64,000 nucleotides of DNA from Archangium sp. (GTDB taxonomy: Bacteria > Myxococcota > Myxococcia > Myxococcales > Myxococcaceae), in assembly GCA_030681645.1 (NCBI GenBank), contig JAUXRX010000007.1:124001-188000 (forward strand), in the 5' to 3' direction. A program made the position numbers and the translations under genes. This document shows positions 8,281-17,964 of this stretch, piece after piece. Position 1 is the first letter of the stretch; the number at the start of each line of letters is the position of its first letter. The notes under the pieces are model-generated. The model had not been told where the DNA came from, did no database searches, and saw only the letters and a list, made by a program, of their open reading frames with translations.

Positions 8281-9447
8281 ATGCTGTACCTTCTCTACGA
8301 ATCGCTCAAAGACGGTGACTTCGGGAAGTACTTCAACTTCCTGCGCTACCCGACCTTCCGGCTCGTCGCCGCGGGCGTGTCCTCGCTGCTGATCGGCATG
8401 CTCGCCGGCCCGAAGCTGATCGATCGCCTGCGCATCTCGCAGCACGGGCAGTCGAACGTGCGGGAAGACACGCCCGAGACGCACCAGAAGAAGAAGGGCA
8501 CGCCCACGCTCGGTGGCTCGCTCATCCTGTTGGGCATCTTCTTCGGCACGCTGCTCTTCGCCGATCTCCACAGCCGCGTGGTGTGGGTCGCGCTGCTGAT
8601 GACGGGCGGCTACGGCTTCACCGGCTTCCTCGACGACTGGCTCAAGCTGAGCAAGCGCGACTCGAAGGGCCTGGCCGGCCGCTACAAGATGGTGCTGCAG
8701 ACAGCGTTCTTCCTGATGGCCGTGTTCGGCCTGCTCTGCGACTGGACCGGCGGCGGGCCGAAGCTGCTGATCCAGACCACGCTGTCGATCCCCTTCGTGC
8801 CCACGCGGTACGCGAACCCTGATCTCGGCTGGCTCTACGTGTTCTTCGCGTGGATCGTGGTGGTGGGTACGTCGAACGCGGTGAACATGACGGACGGGCT
8901 CGACGGCCTGGCCATCGCGCCGACGATGATCTCGGCGCTGGTGTTCACGGTGCTCTGTTACGTGGCCGGTACCTCGGTCGCGATCGCCGACGTCGAGATG
9001 GTGAACGGGGTGCGCACGCTGGTGGGCGTACCGGTGCACGAGTACCTCGGCATCACCCGGGTCGAAGGCGGCGCCGAGCTGGCCGTGTTCTGCGCGTCGA
9101 TCGTCGGCGCGGGCATCAGCTTCCTCTGGTTCAACTCGTACCCGGCCAGCGTCTTCATGGGCGACGTCGGGTCGCTGGCGCTCGGCGGCGCGCTCGGCAC
9201 GGTGGCGATGCTGAGCAAGAACGAGGTGCTCTCCGCGATCGTCCACGGGGTGTTCCTGGCGGAGATCCTGTCCGTGATGATCCAGGTGGCGAGCTTCAAG
9301 CTCACCGGCAAGCGCGTCTTCAGGATGGCGCCGCTGCACCACCACTTCGAGAAGGCGGGGATGGGCGAGACGAAGATCGTGATCCGCTTCTGGATCGTCT
9401 CCGTGCTGTTGGGCGGCATCGCGCTCGCGTCACTCAAGCTGAGGTAA
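8281..9447 (+). CDS. mraY: phospho-MurNAc-pentapeptide translocase MraY
   Basis: MraY moves phospho-MurNAc-pentapeptide onto undecaprenyl phosphate, making lipid I at the inner membrane. The polytopic protein carries the acidic active-site motif GFLDDWLK, the NMTDGLDGLA block and the cytoplasmic histidine motif PLHHHFEKAG. At 388 residues it is slightly longer than the common 360; a loop around residues 220-260 between membrane segments appears extended. ATG start four bases after murF; murD follows three bases after the stop. Confidence 0.96.
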   Translation: MLYLLYESLKDGDFGKYFNFLRYPTFRLVAAGVSSLLIGMLAGPKLIDRLRISQHGQSNVREDTPETHQKKKGTPTLGGSLILLGIFFGTLLFADLHSRVVWVALLMTGGYGFTGFLDDWLKLSKRDSKGLAGRYKMVLQTAFFLMAVFGLLCDWTGGGPKLLIQTTLSIPFVPTRYANPDLGWLYVFFAWIVVVGTSNAVNMTDGLDGLAIAPTMISALVFTVLCYVAGTSVAIADVEMVNGVRTLVGVPVHEYLGITRVEGGAELAVFCASIVGAGISFLWFNSYPASVFMGDVGSLALGGALGTVAMLSKNEVLSAIVHGVFLAEILSVMIQVASFKLTGKRVFRMAPLHHHFEKAGMGETKIVIRFWIVSVLLGGIALASLKLR

Positions 9448-9450
9448 CCC

Positions 9451-10806
9451 ATGTTGTCGGGGCAGACGTTCGTCGTCATCGGGCTGGGGAAGAGCGGCAT
9501 TGGCGCCGCGAAGCTGCTCCTGCGCCGTGGGGCGCGGGTGATCGCCCTCGATGAGAACGTCGACGCGAGCCCGCCGATCGTCGATCCCCGCTTCGAGCTG
9601 AAGGCCGGCCCGTTTCCCGCAGAGTTCTGGAAGGGCGCGACCGCGGTCGTGGTGAGCCCGGGGGTACCGCTCTCGAAGCCTGAGCTGGTGGCGGCGAAGG
9701 CCGCGGGCGCACAGGTCTACGGCGAGATCGAGCTGGCGTACCGCACCCTGCCAGCGGGCGCGGGGCCCATCCTCGGGATCACCGGCACCAACGGCAAGAG
9801 CACCACCACCGCGCTGCTGGGCGAGCTGGTGAAGCAGCACGTGCCGCGCACCTTCGTGGGTGGAAACCTCGGCACCGCGTTCACGCTCGCGTACGAGAGC
9901 CCCGACGAGAAGCCGTACGACCTGCACGTGATCGAGCTCAGCTCGTTCCAGCTCGAGGGCGTGCAGGACGCGCGCTTCAAGGTCTCGGCGATCTTGAACC
10001 TCACCGCCGATCACATCGATCGCTACCCGAGCCACGAGGCCTACGGCCTGGCCAAGGCGCGCATCTTCGACGGGCAGCAGTCCGGTGACTTCGCGGTGGT
10101 GAACGCCGACGACCCTGACGTGCTGAGGCTCTCTCGGCGCGCGAAGGTGCCGGTCTACGCCTTCACGCTCGACGGGCAGAAGACGAACCCCGGCTTCTCG
10201 GGGCTGGCGGTGGGCTCGGGTGAGAAGTTCGCGTTCACCTTCGGCGTGCCCGCGGCGTTCACCGTCACCAACCGGGCGCTGCGCGGCGCGCACAACCTGC
10301 AGAACGCGATGGCGGCGGCGTTGATGGCGCGGCTCGCGGGCATTCCCGACGCAGCGATTCAGCGCGGGCTCGACTCTTTCCCCGGGCTGCCGCACCGCCT
10401 CGAGCTCGTGCGCGAGCGCGGCGGGGTGGAATGGATCAACGACTCGAAGGCCACCAACGTCGACTCGTCGCTGGTGGCGATGAAGGCGCTCGAGGGCGAC
10501 GTGTGGCTGATCGCGGGCGGAAAAGGGAAGGGCGCGCCCTACACGCCGCTGGTGGAGAGCGCGCGCGGCAAGGTGAAGGGCGTGCTCACCATCGGCAAGG
10601 ACGCGCCGGCGATCGCTGCTGCGTTCGCGGGTGTTTGTCCAATTCATGACTGCGGGACCATCGAGAAGGCCGTGGCGCAAGCGGCTGAAATCTCGACGCG
10701 CGGCGACACCGTGTTGCTCTCACCGGCGTGCGCTTCGTACGACCAGTTCAACCACTTCGAGCACCGCGGCGACGTCTTCAAGGCGTTGGTCAGGGGCCTC
10801 TCATGA
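9451..10806 (+). CDS. murD: UDP-MurNAc-L-alanine:D-glutamate ligase MurD
   Basis: MurD adds D-glutamate to UDP-MurNAc-L-Ala. It has the Rossmann-like N-terminus (VIGLGKSGIGAAKLL), the ATP loop GTNGKSTT (G112-T118), the HLELSSFQLE-type segment (IELSSFQLEG) and the C-terminal WINDSKATNVDSSL motif. The 451-residue length is typical. The following intercistronic space is filled by a palindromic repeat before ftsW. Confidence 0.95.
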   Translation: MLSGQTFVVIGLGKSGIGAAKLLLRRGARVIALDENVDASPPIVDPRFELKAGPFPAEFWKGATAVVVSPGVPLSKPELVAAKAAGAQVYGEIELAYRTLPAGAGPILGITGTNGKSTTTALLGELVKQHVPRTFVGGNLGTAFTLAYESPDEKPYDLHVIELSSFQLEGVQDARFKVSAILNLTADHIDRYPSHEAYGLAKARIFDGQQSGDFAVVNADDPDVLRLSRRAKVPVYAFTLDGQKTNPGFSGLAVGSGEKFAFTFGVPAAFTVTNRALRGAHNLQNAMAAALMARLAGIPDAAIQRGLDSFPGLPHRLELVRERGGVEWINDSKATNVDSSLVAMKALEGDVWLIAGGKGKGAPYTPLVESARGKVKGVLTIGKDAPAIAAAFAGVCPIHDCGTIEKAVAQAAEISTRGDTVLLSPACASYDQFNHFEHRGDVFKALVRGLS

Positions 10807-10818
10807 TCGCGCCTTTCT

Positions 10819-10924
10819 CCTCTCCCTGCGCCAGCGGGGAGAGGTCGGCCGCAGGCCGGGTGAGGGGCTCACTGCGCTCATTCGCCCCTCACCCCGGCCC
10901 TCTCCCCGCTTCGCAAGGAGAGGG
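10819..10924. repeat. GC-rich palindromic repeat, two-arm copy (murD/ftsW)
   Basis: An imperfect palindrome runs from CCTCTCCCTGCG to GCAAGGAGAGGG, with arms at about 10819-10868 and 10884-10924. Near-identical copies lie at 14738-14847 (two arms) and half copies at 13264-13304 and 17965-18010. Its right end, AAGGAGAGGG (10915-10924), sits six bases before the ftsW ATG and serves as the Shine-Dalgarno sequence. Confidence 0.85.
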
Positions 10925-10930
10925 AGCGCC

Positions 10931-12103
10931 ATGACTGAGCGTCGCCCTTCCTACGATCCGTTGCTCCTCGCGGCCGTGCTGACCCTCGTCGGCTTCGGCC
11001 TGGTGATGGTCTACAGCGCCAGCGCGATCACCGCGCAGGACAAGCTCGGCGACTCGTTCTTCTTCTTGAAGCGCCAGGCGGCCGCCGCGGGCCTCGGGCT
11101 CTTCGGCATGGCCGTGGCGATGAAGCTCGGCTACCGCCGCATGGCGAGGCTCGCGTACCCGCTGCTGGTCCTCGCGATCATCCTGCTGATCGTGGTGCTG
11201 ATCCCCGGGCTGGGCACCACCGTCGGCGGCGCCAAGCGCTGGCTGCGAGTCCCCGGCGTCTCGGTCCAACCCGCGGAGGTCGCGAAAGTGGCCTGGGTGA
11301 TCTACCTCGCGTACTCGCTGGCCAAGAAGCGCGACAAGGTGAAGCACTTCTCGATCGGCTTCGTGCCGCACCTCGGCCTCGCCGCGCTGCTGGTGCTGCT
11401 GTGCATGCTCGAGCCTGACTTCGGCAGCTCGGTCGCGTTGCTCTTCCTCATGTTCGTGATGCTCTTCGCCGCGGGCGCGAAGCTCTCGTACATCCTGGGC
11501 ATGGTGCTGGCCGCGATCCCCTTCGCGTACGTGGCCATCGCGTCGTCGCCGTACCGCATGAAGCGCATCACCGCGTTCCTCGACCCGTGGGCCAACCGCC
11601 AGGGCTCGGGCTACCAGGTGGCGGAGTCGCTCATGTCGATCGGCTCCGGCGGGCTCACGGGCCTGGGCCTGGGCGACGGGCGGCAGAAGCTCTTCTTCCT
11701 CCCCGAGGCGCACACCGACTTCATCTTCGCCATCGTCGGGGAAGAGCTCGGCCTCGTCGGCGTGGGCTGCCTCATTCTCCTCTACGGGGTCGTGATCTGG
11801 CGCGGGCTGCGCGCGGCGCTCAACGCGTCGGAGGCGTTCGGCACCTACCTCGGCCTCGGCGTGGTCTCGCTCATCGCCTTCCAGGCCTGCACCAACATGG
11901 CCGTGGCGATGGGCGTGGTCCCCACCAAGGGCCTCACGCTGCCGTTCGTTTCCTACGGGGGCAGCTCGCTCATCATGTTGATGGGCGCGGCCGGCTTGCT
12001 GCTCTCGATCAGCGCGACCGCCGAGACCGGCGCCCGTCGCAAGGGCAAGATCACGAAGTCGTCCCCGGTGCCGATGTCGACCGGCATGGAGGCGGCGGCG
12101 TGA
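10931..12103 (+). CDS. ftsW: septal peptidoglycan glycosyltransferase FtsW
   Basis: FtsW is the SEDS-family polymerase that works with FtsI at the septum. The 390-residue protein has about ten membrane segments, the early FGLVMVYSASA segment, the loop NRQGSGYQVAESLMSIGSGGLTGLGLGDG (read as two shorter motifs: YQVAESL and GLTGLGLG) and the signature LPFVSYGGSS near the C-terminus. ATG 10931 follows a Shine-Dalgarno sequence donated by the repeat just upstream; an upstream frame running through the repeat into murD was rejected. Its stop overlaps the murG GTG. Confidence 0.95.
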   Translation: MTERRPSYDPLLLAAVLTLVGFGLVMVYSASAITAQDKLGDSFFFLKRQAAAAGLGLFGMAVAMKLGYRRMARLAYPLLVLAIILLIVVLIPGLGTTVGGAKRWLRVPGVSVQPAEVAKVAWVIYLAYSLAKKRDKVKHFSIGFVPHLGLAALLVLLCMLEPDFGSSVALLFLMFVMLFAAGAKLSYILGMVLAAIPFAYVAIASSPYRMKRITAFLDPWANRQGSGYQVAESLMSIGSGGLTGLGLGDGRQKLFFLPEAHTDFIFAIVGEELGLVGVGCLILLYGVVIWRGLRAALNASEAFGTYLGLGVVSLIAFQACTNMAVAMGVVPTKGLTLPFVSYGGSSLIMLMGAAGLLLSISATAETGARRKGKITKSSPVPMSTGMEAAA

Positions 12104-13251
12104 GAGTGCTGATCGCCGGCGGTGGAACGGGGGGTCACCTCTTCCCGGGCATTGCGCTCGCGGAGGAGATCGTCACCCGCCACCCGAAGAACGACGTCGT
12201 CTTCGTCGGCACCGACCGCGGCCTCGAGGCGCGCGTGGTGCCGCAGAACGGCTTCGTGTTCGAGGCGATCAAGAGCCGGGGCCTCAAGGGCATGGGCTTC
12301 GTGAAGCTGCTGCTGGGGCTGCTGCTGCTGCCGGTGAGCTTCTTCTCGGCCATGCGGTTGCTGCGGAAGTACCGGCCTGACGTGGTGGTCGGCGTGGGCG
12401 GCTACTCCTCGGGGCCCGTGGTGCTGATGGCGTGGCTGATGCGCATTCCCACCGCGATCCAGGAACAGAACGCGTTGCCCGGCCTCACCAACAAGGTCCT
12501 GGGCAAGTTCGTCGACGCGATCTTCGTCAGCTTCGAGGCGGCGATTCCGTTCTTTCCGTACAAGCGCGCTCACTCGCTGGGCAACCCGATCCGCCGCGCG
12601 CTGCTCGAGAACTTCCTCCGCTCGAAGGTCGCGCACGAGCGCTTCACCCTGCTCATCTTCGGCGGCTCGCTCGGCGCGAAGGGCATCAACAGCCGGGTGA
12701 TCGACGCGCTCCCGCACCTGCAGGACCTCAAGGGCCAGGTGCACATCATTCACCAGACGGGGAAGGGTGATCTCGAGGCGGTGACGAAGGCCTACGCCGA
12801 GCAGAACTTCCCCGCAGAGGTGCGCGAGTTCATCGACGACATGGCGGGCGCGTACCTGGGCGCCGATCTCGTGCTCTGCCGCGCGGGGGCCACCACGCTG
12901 GCCGAGCTGACCGTCTGCAAGAAGGCGTCGATCCTCGTGCCGTTTCCATTCGCCACCGACGATCACCAGGCGGTCAACGCGAAGGCGCTCGTCGACGCGG
13001 GGGCCGCGGTGATGTTCCGTGAGGCCGAGCTGACGGGCGAGAAGCTGGCCGCCACCATTCGCGAGCTCAAGAACGACCCCGTGCGGCTGGCGAAGATGGA
13101 GAAGTCCGCCGGCATGCTGGGCCGCCCCGAGGCGTCCGGTGAGATCGCCGCGGTGCTGCAGCAGCTCTGCGCCGCCAAGTGGGGCGCGTTGACGGGTCAG
13201 AAGCGCGAAGGCGAGCCGCTGCGCCCGAAACCTCCGGAGAAATCACCATGA
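12100..13251 (+). CDS. murG: lipid II synthase MurG (N-acetylglucosaminyltransferase)
   Basis: MurG transfers GlcNAc from UDP-GlcNAc to lipid I on the inner face of the cytoplasmic membrane. The N-terminal glycine loop GGGTGGH (residues 7-13), the second loop VGVGGYSSGPV and the C-terminal UDP-binding region LCRAGATTLAELT are all seen. GTG at 12100 overlaps the ftsW stop (GTGA), giving 383 residues, close to the family norm. The C-terminal tail of about 20 charged residues is dispensable-looking. A half copy of the palindromic repeat follows. Confidence 0.95.
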   Translation: MRVLIAGGGTGGHLFPGIALAEEIVTRHPKNDVVFVGTDRGLEARVVPQNGFVFEAIKSRGLKGMGFVKLLLGLLLLPVSFFSAMRLLRKYRPDVVVGVGGYSSGPVVLMAWLMRIPTAIQEQNALPGLTNKVLGKFVDAIFVSFEAAIPFFPYKRAHSLGNPIRRALLENFLRSKVAHERFTLLIFGGSLGAKGINSRVIDALPHLQDLKGQVHIIHQTGKGDLEAVTKAYAEQNFPAEVREFIDDMAGAYLGADLVLCRAGATTLAELTVCKKASILVPFPFATDDHQAVNAKALVDAGAAVMFREAELTGEKLAATIRELKNDPVRLAKMEKSAGMLGRPEASGEIAAVLQQLCAAKWGALTGQKREGEPLRPKPPEKSP

Positions 13252-13263
13252 GCGAATTGTCCT

Positions 13264-13304
13264 CCCTCTCCCTGCGACAGCGGGGAGAGGGTCGGGGTGA
13301 GGGG
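13264..13304. repeat. GC-rich palindromic repeat, half copy (murG/murC)
   Basis: One arm of the same repeat found at 10819 and 14738. Its last bases GGTGAGGGG end five bases before the murC ATG, so the repeat acts as the ribosome-binding site for murC. It nearly fills the 58-base gap between murG and murC. Confidence 0.85.
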
Positions 13305-13309
13305 CCACC

Positions 13310-14722
13310 ATGTCGTTGACACCCTCGCCACTCATCAGCCGCTACAAGTCCCGCCACGCCGCGAGAGTGCACTTCGTGGGCATCGGCGGCATCGGCATGT
13401 CCGGCATCGCCGAAGTTCTCCTCAACCTGGGCTACCTGGTCAGCGGCAGCGACCTCAAAGAGTCCGACGTCACCCGCCGGCTCATTCAGCTCGGCGCGAA
13501 GATCCAGACGGGCCACAAGGAAGACAACGTCACCGAAGTCGACGTGGTGGTGATCTCGTCCGCGGTCAAGAAGGACAACCCGGAAGTCGTCGCCGCCAGG
13601 CGCCGGAAGATCCCCGTCATCCCCCGCGCGGAGATGCTCGCCGAGCTGATGCGCCTGAAATACGCAGTCGCGATCGCCGGCTCGCACGGGAAGACGACCA
13701 CCACCTCGATGGTGGCCACCGTGCTCAACGCCGCGGGCCTCGATCCGACCGCGGTGGTCGGCGGCAAGGTGAACGTGCTCGGCAGCAACGCCAAGCTCGG
13801 CAAGAGCGAGCTGATGGTGGTCGAGGCCGACGAGAGCGACGGCAGCTTCCTGCACCTGCACCCGTCGATCGCCGTGGTCACCAACATCGACCCCGAGCAC
13901 ATGGACCACTACCTGACGCTCGACGCGCTCAAGCACGCGTTCGTCGAGTTCTGCAACCGGGTGCCGTTCTACGGGCTGAGCGTGTTGTGCCTCGATCACC
14001 CGAACGTGCAGGCGCTGCTGCCGCTGCTCGAGAAGCGCTTCGTCACCTACGGCAGCTCGCACGCGGCGGACTACCGGCTCGAGGGCATCACGCTCGACGG
14101 GTTCAAGACGCGGTTCCGCGCGTTCCGTCGCGACACGGACCTCGGCGAGTTCACCGTGCAGATGGTCGGGGCGCACAACGCCATGAACGCGCTGTCGGTG
14201 ATCGCTGTTTCCGACGAGCTCGACATTCCGCTCGATACCGTGCGCGCTGCGCTCGAGAGCTTCGGGGGCGTGCAGCGGCGCTTCACGGTGAAGGGCGAGG
14301 CGAGGGGCATCACCGTCGTCGACGACTACGGTCATCACCCGGCCGAGGTGCGCGCCACGCTCGCCGGAGCGCGGAAGGCGTTCGGTCGCAGGCTCATCGT
14401 CGCCTTCCAGCCGCACCGGTACACGCGCACGCACGATCTGTTCGAGGACTTCTGCAGCGCGTTCAACGACGCTGACCTGCTCTTCCTCACCGACATCTAC
14501 GCGGCAGGGGAAGAGCCGATCCCCGGCATCACCAGCGAGAAGCTCGCCGAGGCGGTGCGCTCGCACGGGCACCCCGACGTGACCTGGGTGGGCAAGCGGA
14601 CGGAGCTGGTGAAGGCGATCGAGGCGAAGCTGCAGCCCGGCGACATCGTGCTCACGCTCGGCGCGGGCGACATCACCAACACGGGCCCTGAGCTCCTCGC
14701 TTCGCTGGGGCACACGCCATGA
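13310..14722 (+). CDS. murC: UDP-MurNAc:L-alanine ligase MurC
   Basis: MurC adds the first amino acid of the stem peptide. It shows the N-terminal [17 protein letters not shown] fingerprint, the ATP loop SHGKTTTT (S125-T130), [10 protein letters not shown] and the [14 protein letters not shown] motif of the C-terminal half. Length 470 residues is usual. The ATG at 13310 lies directly after a repeat half copy that supplies its Shine-Dalgarno sequence. A two-arm copy of the repeat follows before murB. Confidence 0.96.
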   Translation: MSLTPSPLISRYKSRHAARVHFVGIGGIGMSGIAEVLLNLGYLVSGSDLKESDVTRRLIQLGAKIQTGHKEDNVTEVDVVVISSAVKKDNPEVVAARRRKIPVIPRAEMLAELMRLKYAVAIAGSHGKTTTTSMVATVLNAAGLDPTAVVGGKVNVLGSNAKLGKSELMVVEADESDGSFLHLHPSIAVVTNIDPEHMDHYLTLDALKHAFVEFCNRVPFYGLSVLCLDHPNVQALLPLLEKRFVTYGSSHAADYRLEGITLDGFKTRFRAFRRDTDLGEFTVQMVGAHNAMNALSVIAVSDELDIPLDTVRAALESFGGVQRRFTVKGEARGITVVDDYGHHPAEVRATLAGARKAFGRRLIVAFQPHRYTRTHDLFEDFCSAFNDADLLFLTDIYAAGEEPIPGITSEKLAEAVRSHGHPDVTWVGKRTELVKAIEAKLQPGDIVLTLGAGDITNTGPELLASLGHTP

Positions 14723-14737
14723 AGCCCGCGCGTATAA

Positions 14738-14847
14738 CCTCTCCCTGAGCCAGCGGGGAGAGGACGGCCGCAGGCCGGGTGAGGGGCTCACTGTTCCTCA
14801 ATTCAGCCCCTCACCCCGGCCCTCTCCCCGCTTCGCAGGGAGAGGGA
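14738..14847. repeat. GC-rich palindromic repeat, two-arm copy (murC/murB)
   Basis: This copy matches the 10819-10924 element over almost its whole length, including both arms and the CGGCCGCAGGCCGGGTGA core. Its right end GGGAGAGGGA lies directly against the murB ATG at 14850 and supplies the Shine-Dalgarno sequence. It fills nearly all of the 127-base gap. Confidence 0.87.
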
Positions 14848-14849
14848 GC

Positions 14850-15737
14850 ATGAGGCTCCCCGACCACCTGACTCCCGCGGAGGTAAGGCGCAACGAGCCG
14901 CTCGCGCCGTGGACCAGTGTGCGCGTCGGCGGAGCCGCGGAAGCCCTGGTGAAGCCCGCCTCAGCGGACTCGCTGCAGAAGGTGCTCGCCTTCGCGAGCA
15001 AAGAAGGAATTCCCCTCGTCATCCTCGGCGGCGGCGCGAACACGCTCGTCGGAGATCTCGGCGTGCCTGGCATCACCCTCAAGCTCGCCAGCGACTACTT
15101 CCCCGAGGAGATCGCCGCGCCGCGCATCACGCTCAACGCCGGCTCTGCCATCGCGCGCATCGTCACCCTGATGAAGCAGCAGCAGCTCGTGGGCGCCGAA
15201 TTCCTCGCCGGCATCCCCGGAACCCTTGGCGGCGCCACTGCCATGAACGCCGGCACGAAGAATGGTGAGTGCATGTCGGTGGTGGAAGCCGTCGAGCTCG
15301 CCACCCCGGACGGCATCGGCTGGGTCACCGGCCTCGTCTACCGCTACCGCCACACCGACCTCCCGCAAGGCTCCGTCGTCACCCGAATCCGCTTCGCCCT
15401 GCGAACCGGCGACGTCGCCGAATCAGCCTCGAAGATGGAGGCCGATCTCGCCTACCGCAAGCGCACCCAACCCCTCTCGCAGCCCAACTTTGGAAGCGTA
15501 TTCACCAATCCTTCCGGGCACTTCGCCGGCTCGTTGATCGAAAAGACGGGCCTCAAAGGCCACCGCATCGGCAACGCCCAGATCTCCACGCTCCACGCGA
15601 ACTGGATCGTCAACTTAGGCGGCGCGACCGCCGCCGACGTCACCGGCCTGATGGCCGAAGCCCAACGCCGCGTCCTGGCCGAGACCGGCGTCACCCTCAC
15701 CCCGGAAGTGAAGCGCATCGGCAGGTTTGTCGAATGA
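14850..15737 (+). CDS. murB: UDP-N-acetylenolpyruvoylglucosamine reductase MurB
   Basis: MurB is the FAD-dependent reductase that makes UDP-MurNAc. The FAD-binding segments VILGGGANTLVGD and FLAGIPGTLGGATAMNAGT, and the late GSVFTNPSGHFAGSLIEKTGLKG-type block (seen as SVFTNPSGHFAG and LIEKTGLKGHRIG) identify it. The 295-residue length and the lack of the extra domain match type II MurB enzymes; the catalytic Ser of GSVFTNP is present. The start lies right at the edge of the upstream repeat. Confidence 0.94.
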   Translation: MRLPDHLTPAEVRRNEPLAPWTSVRVGGAAEALVKPASADSLQKVLAFASKEGIPLVILGGGANTLVGDLGVPGITLKLASDYFPEEIAAPRITLNAGSAIARIVTLMKQQQLVGAEFLAGIPGTLGGATAMNAGTKNGECMSVVEAVELATPDGIGWVTGLVYRYRHTDLPQGSVVTRIRFALRTGDVAESASKMEADLAYRKRTQPLSQPNFGSVFTNPSGHFAGSLIEKTGLKGHRIGNAQISTLHANWIVNLGGATAADVTGLMAEAQRRVLAETGVTLTPEVKRIGRFVE

Positions 15738-15842
15738 GAGCCAGCAAAAGCTACAGCCACGTCTCTGTGGCCAAAAAATTGCGGGAGCGCCAACCCCGCC
15801 TCACGATGGAGGCGTCACGGATTCCCACGTGACGAGGTCACC
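15738..15842 (+). other. 105-base gap before ftsQ with a motif shared with the ftsZ leader
   Basis: The sequence holds CTACAGCCAC (15750-15759) and, 18 bases later, a TTGCGGG preceded by a run of A. The same two words occur upstream of ftsZ (about 18025-18057), there spaced by 12 bases. The copy here can also form a small hairpin (GCCACGTCTCTGTGGC). A shared regulatory leader is possible; nothing else is recognised. Confidence 0.35.
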
Positions 15843-16664
15843 TTGTTCCGTTCCAAGCGCAACCGCCGCCGGGTCGATCTGGCAAAGAAGACCGGCGAGT
15901 TCAAAGCCGTGGCGAAGCACCACGGTCCGGTGGCGCTCAAGCTGCTCGCGCTCGCCTCTGCCTTCCTGCTCATCGCGTTCGGCGCGAACGAAGGGTGGAA
16001 GTGGGCGAACACCTCGCGCACCTTCGCGCTGGCCGACGTGAAGGTCACCGGCCACTCGGAAGCGACCGACGTCGAGCTGGTGCGCCTGGGCGGCGTGCTG
16101 CTCGGCCAGAACCTCATCAAGATGGACGTGCGCGCCATGGAGCGCTCCATCGCCACCCACCCGTGGGTGAAGTCGGTCAGCGTCACGCGTCACCTCCCGT
16201 CACACCTCTCCATCGAAGTGGTGGAGCACCGCGCCATCGCCACGCTCACGCTCGGCGAGCTCTACCTGGTGAACGAAGACGCGGCGCCCTTCAAGCGCAT
16301 CAAGCCGGGAGACTCGGTCGATCTTCCGCTCGTCACGGGCCTCGATCGTGACGCCATGACCGAGCGCCACGACGACGCGGTGTCCGAGCTTCGCCAGGCG
16401 CTCACCCTCATCGAGGCCTGGGGCGCGCAGCCCGGTGCCGAAGCGCTTTCAGAAGTGAACCTCCACCCCGAAGGCATCACGGCCGTGACGGCCGACGGGC
16501 TGGAGATCGAATTTGGGGAAGGGGACGTGCTGCCGAAGTTGGGGCGGCTCGCCCGCGTGCGGAAGGAACTGCACGCCCGCTCGATGGTCGCCGAGGTCAT
16601 TCGCCTCGACAACCGAACGCGTCCTTCCTGGGTCGCAGTGCAGCTCGCCGTGAAGAAGCCCTGA
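15843..16664 (+). CDS. ftsQ: cell division protein FtsQ (DivIB family)
   Basis: FtsQ is the bitopic hub of the FtsQLB complex that links early and late divisome proteins. The 273-residue protein has a basic cytoplasmic N-terminus, one membrane segment (about 31-51) and a periplasmic POTRA domain (FALADVKVTGHSEATD onward) followed by the FtsQ domain with HPWVKSVSVTRHLPSHLSIEVVEHRAIA (two blocks, HPWVKSV and IEVVEHRA). Translation starts at TTG 15843, with GAGGT four bases upstream; no ATG or GTG gives a sensible start. A rare TTG start may keep FtsQ levels low, which is inference. Confidence 0.92.
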   Translation: MFRSKRNRRRVDLAKKTGEFKAVAKHHGPVALKLLALASAFLLIAFGANEGWKWANTSRTFALADVKVTGHSEATDVELVRLGGVLLGQNLIKMDVRAMERSIATHPWVKSVSVTRHLPSHLSIEVVEHRAIATLTLGELYLVNEDAAPFKRIKPGDSVDLPLVTGLDRDAMTERHDDAVSELRQALTLIEAWGAQPGAEALSEVNLHPEGITAVTADGLEIEFGEGDVLPKLGRLARVRKELHARSMVAEVIRLDNRTRPSWVAVQLAVKKP

Positions 16665-16729
16665 AAAGAGCCTCCAAGCGGTTTTGAAACATCTCCCGTC
16701 TCGAGAGAGCGGGCCGAAAGGCAAGACAC

Positions 16730-17962
16730 ATGGCAAGCAAGAAGGGTGGGGAGATTCTCGTTGGTCTCGACATCGGCACGACGAAGATCTGCGCGATCGT
16801 CGGAGAGCTGACCGACGACGGCATCGACATCATCGGCATCGGCTCGCACCCGTCGAAGGGGCTGCGCAAGGGAGTGGTCGTCAACATCGAGACGACCGTG
16901 AACTCCATTCAGCGCGCCATCGACGAGGCCGAGGCGATGGCCGGCACCGAGATCACCCACGTCTACACCGGCATCGCCGGCGGCCACGTGAAGAGCTTCG
17001 GCGGCCGCGGCGTGGTGGCGCTGAAGGATCGCGAGGTCCGCGAGGCCGACGTCGCGCGCGTGATCGAGCAGGCCAAGACGGTCAACATCCCCGTCGACCG
17101 CGAGGTCATCCACGTGCTCCCCCAGGAGTTCATCGTCGATGACCAGGGCGGCATCCGCGAGCCGCTGGGCATGACCGGCGCGCGCCTCGAGGCCAAGGTC
17201 CACATCGTCACCGGCGCCGTCGCGTCGGCCCAGAACATCATCAAGTGCGCCAACCGCGCGGGCTTGAACGTGTCCGACATCGTGCTGCAGCCCCTCGCGT
17301 CCAGCGAGGCCGTGCTGACCGAGGAAGAGAAGGAGCTGGGCGTGTGCCTCGTCGACATCGGCGGCGGCACCACCGACATCGCCATCTTCCAGAACGGCGC
17401 CATCGTGCACACCGCGGTCATCGCGCTCGGCGGGCACAACCTCACCAACGACATCGCGGTCGGGCTGCGCACGCCCATCGATCACGCCGAGCGGCTCAAG
17501 ATGAAGTTCGGCTGCTCGCTCACCGCGATGGTCGACAAGGCCGACATGATCGAGGTTCCCTCGGTCGGCGGCCGCGAGCCCCGCGTGATGGGCCGGCAGA
17601 TCCTCTCGGAGATCCTCGAGCCGCGCGTCGAGGAGATCTTCCAGCTCGTGCACCACGAGGTCGAGCGCAACGGCTTTTCCGAGCTCCTCACCTCGGGCGT
17701 GGTCATCACCGGCGGCTCGACGCTGCTGCCCGGCATGACCGAGCTGGCCGAGGAGATCATGGGCGTGCCCGTGCGCCGCGGCATTCCCCGTGGCATCGGC
17801 GGGCTGGTCGACGTGGTGAAGAGCCCGATCTACGCGACCGGCGTGGGCCTGGTGGTCTACGGCGCCCGCCACCAGGACCGGAGCATGTTCCGCATCCGCG
17901 AAGAGAACGTGTTCAAGAAGGTCAAGCGCCGCATGGGCGAGTGGCTCCAGGAAGTGTTCTGA
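16730..17962 (+). CDS. ftsA: cell division actin-like protein FtsA
   Basis: FtsA tethers FtsZ filaments to the membrane. It shows the actin-fold phosphate loop GLDIGTTKICAIVGE, the SHS2-type insert of FtsA, a second phosphate motif VDIGGGTTDIAIF and the adenosine motif GVVITGGSTLLPGM. The C-terminal end RRMGEWLQEVF is the amphipathic membrane-targeting helix. Length 410 residues is typical. A repeat half copy starts two bases after the stop. Confidence 0.96.
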   Translation: MASKKGGEILVGLDIGTTKICAIVGELTDDGIDIIGIGSHPSKGLRKGVVVNIETTVNSIQRAIDEAEAMAGTEITHVYTGIAGGHVKSFGGRGVVALKDREVREADVARVIEQAKTVNIPVDREVIHVLPQEFIVDDQGGIREPLGMTGARLEAKVHIVTGAVASAQNIIKCANRAGLNVSDIVLQPLASSEAVLTEEEKELGVCLVDIGGGTTDIAIFQNGAIVHTAVIALGGHNLTNDIAVGLRTPIDHAERLKMKFGCSLTAMVDKADMIEVPSVGGREPRVMGRQILSEILEPRVEEIFQLVHHEVERNGFSELLTSGVVITGGSTLLPGMTELAEEIMGVPVRRGIPRGIGGLVDVVKSPIYATGVGLVVYGARHQDRSMFRIREENVFKKVKRRMGEWLQEVF

Positions 17963-17964
17963 AA

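Noticed and set aside
5454-8282. 942-residue open frame on the minus strand across murE and murF
   Set aside because: Composition rich in His, Arg, Ala and Leu without any motif; it is the reverse shadow of two certain Mur ligase genes in GC-rich DNA.
10631-10930. N-terminal extension of FtsW through the repeat into murD
   Set aside because: Ends inside murD, is Arg/Ser-rich, and the ATG at 10931 has a good Shine-Dalgarno sequence and the expected FtsW start.
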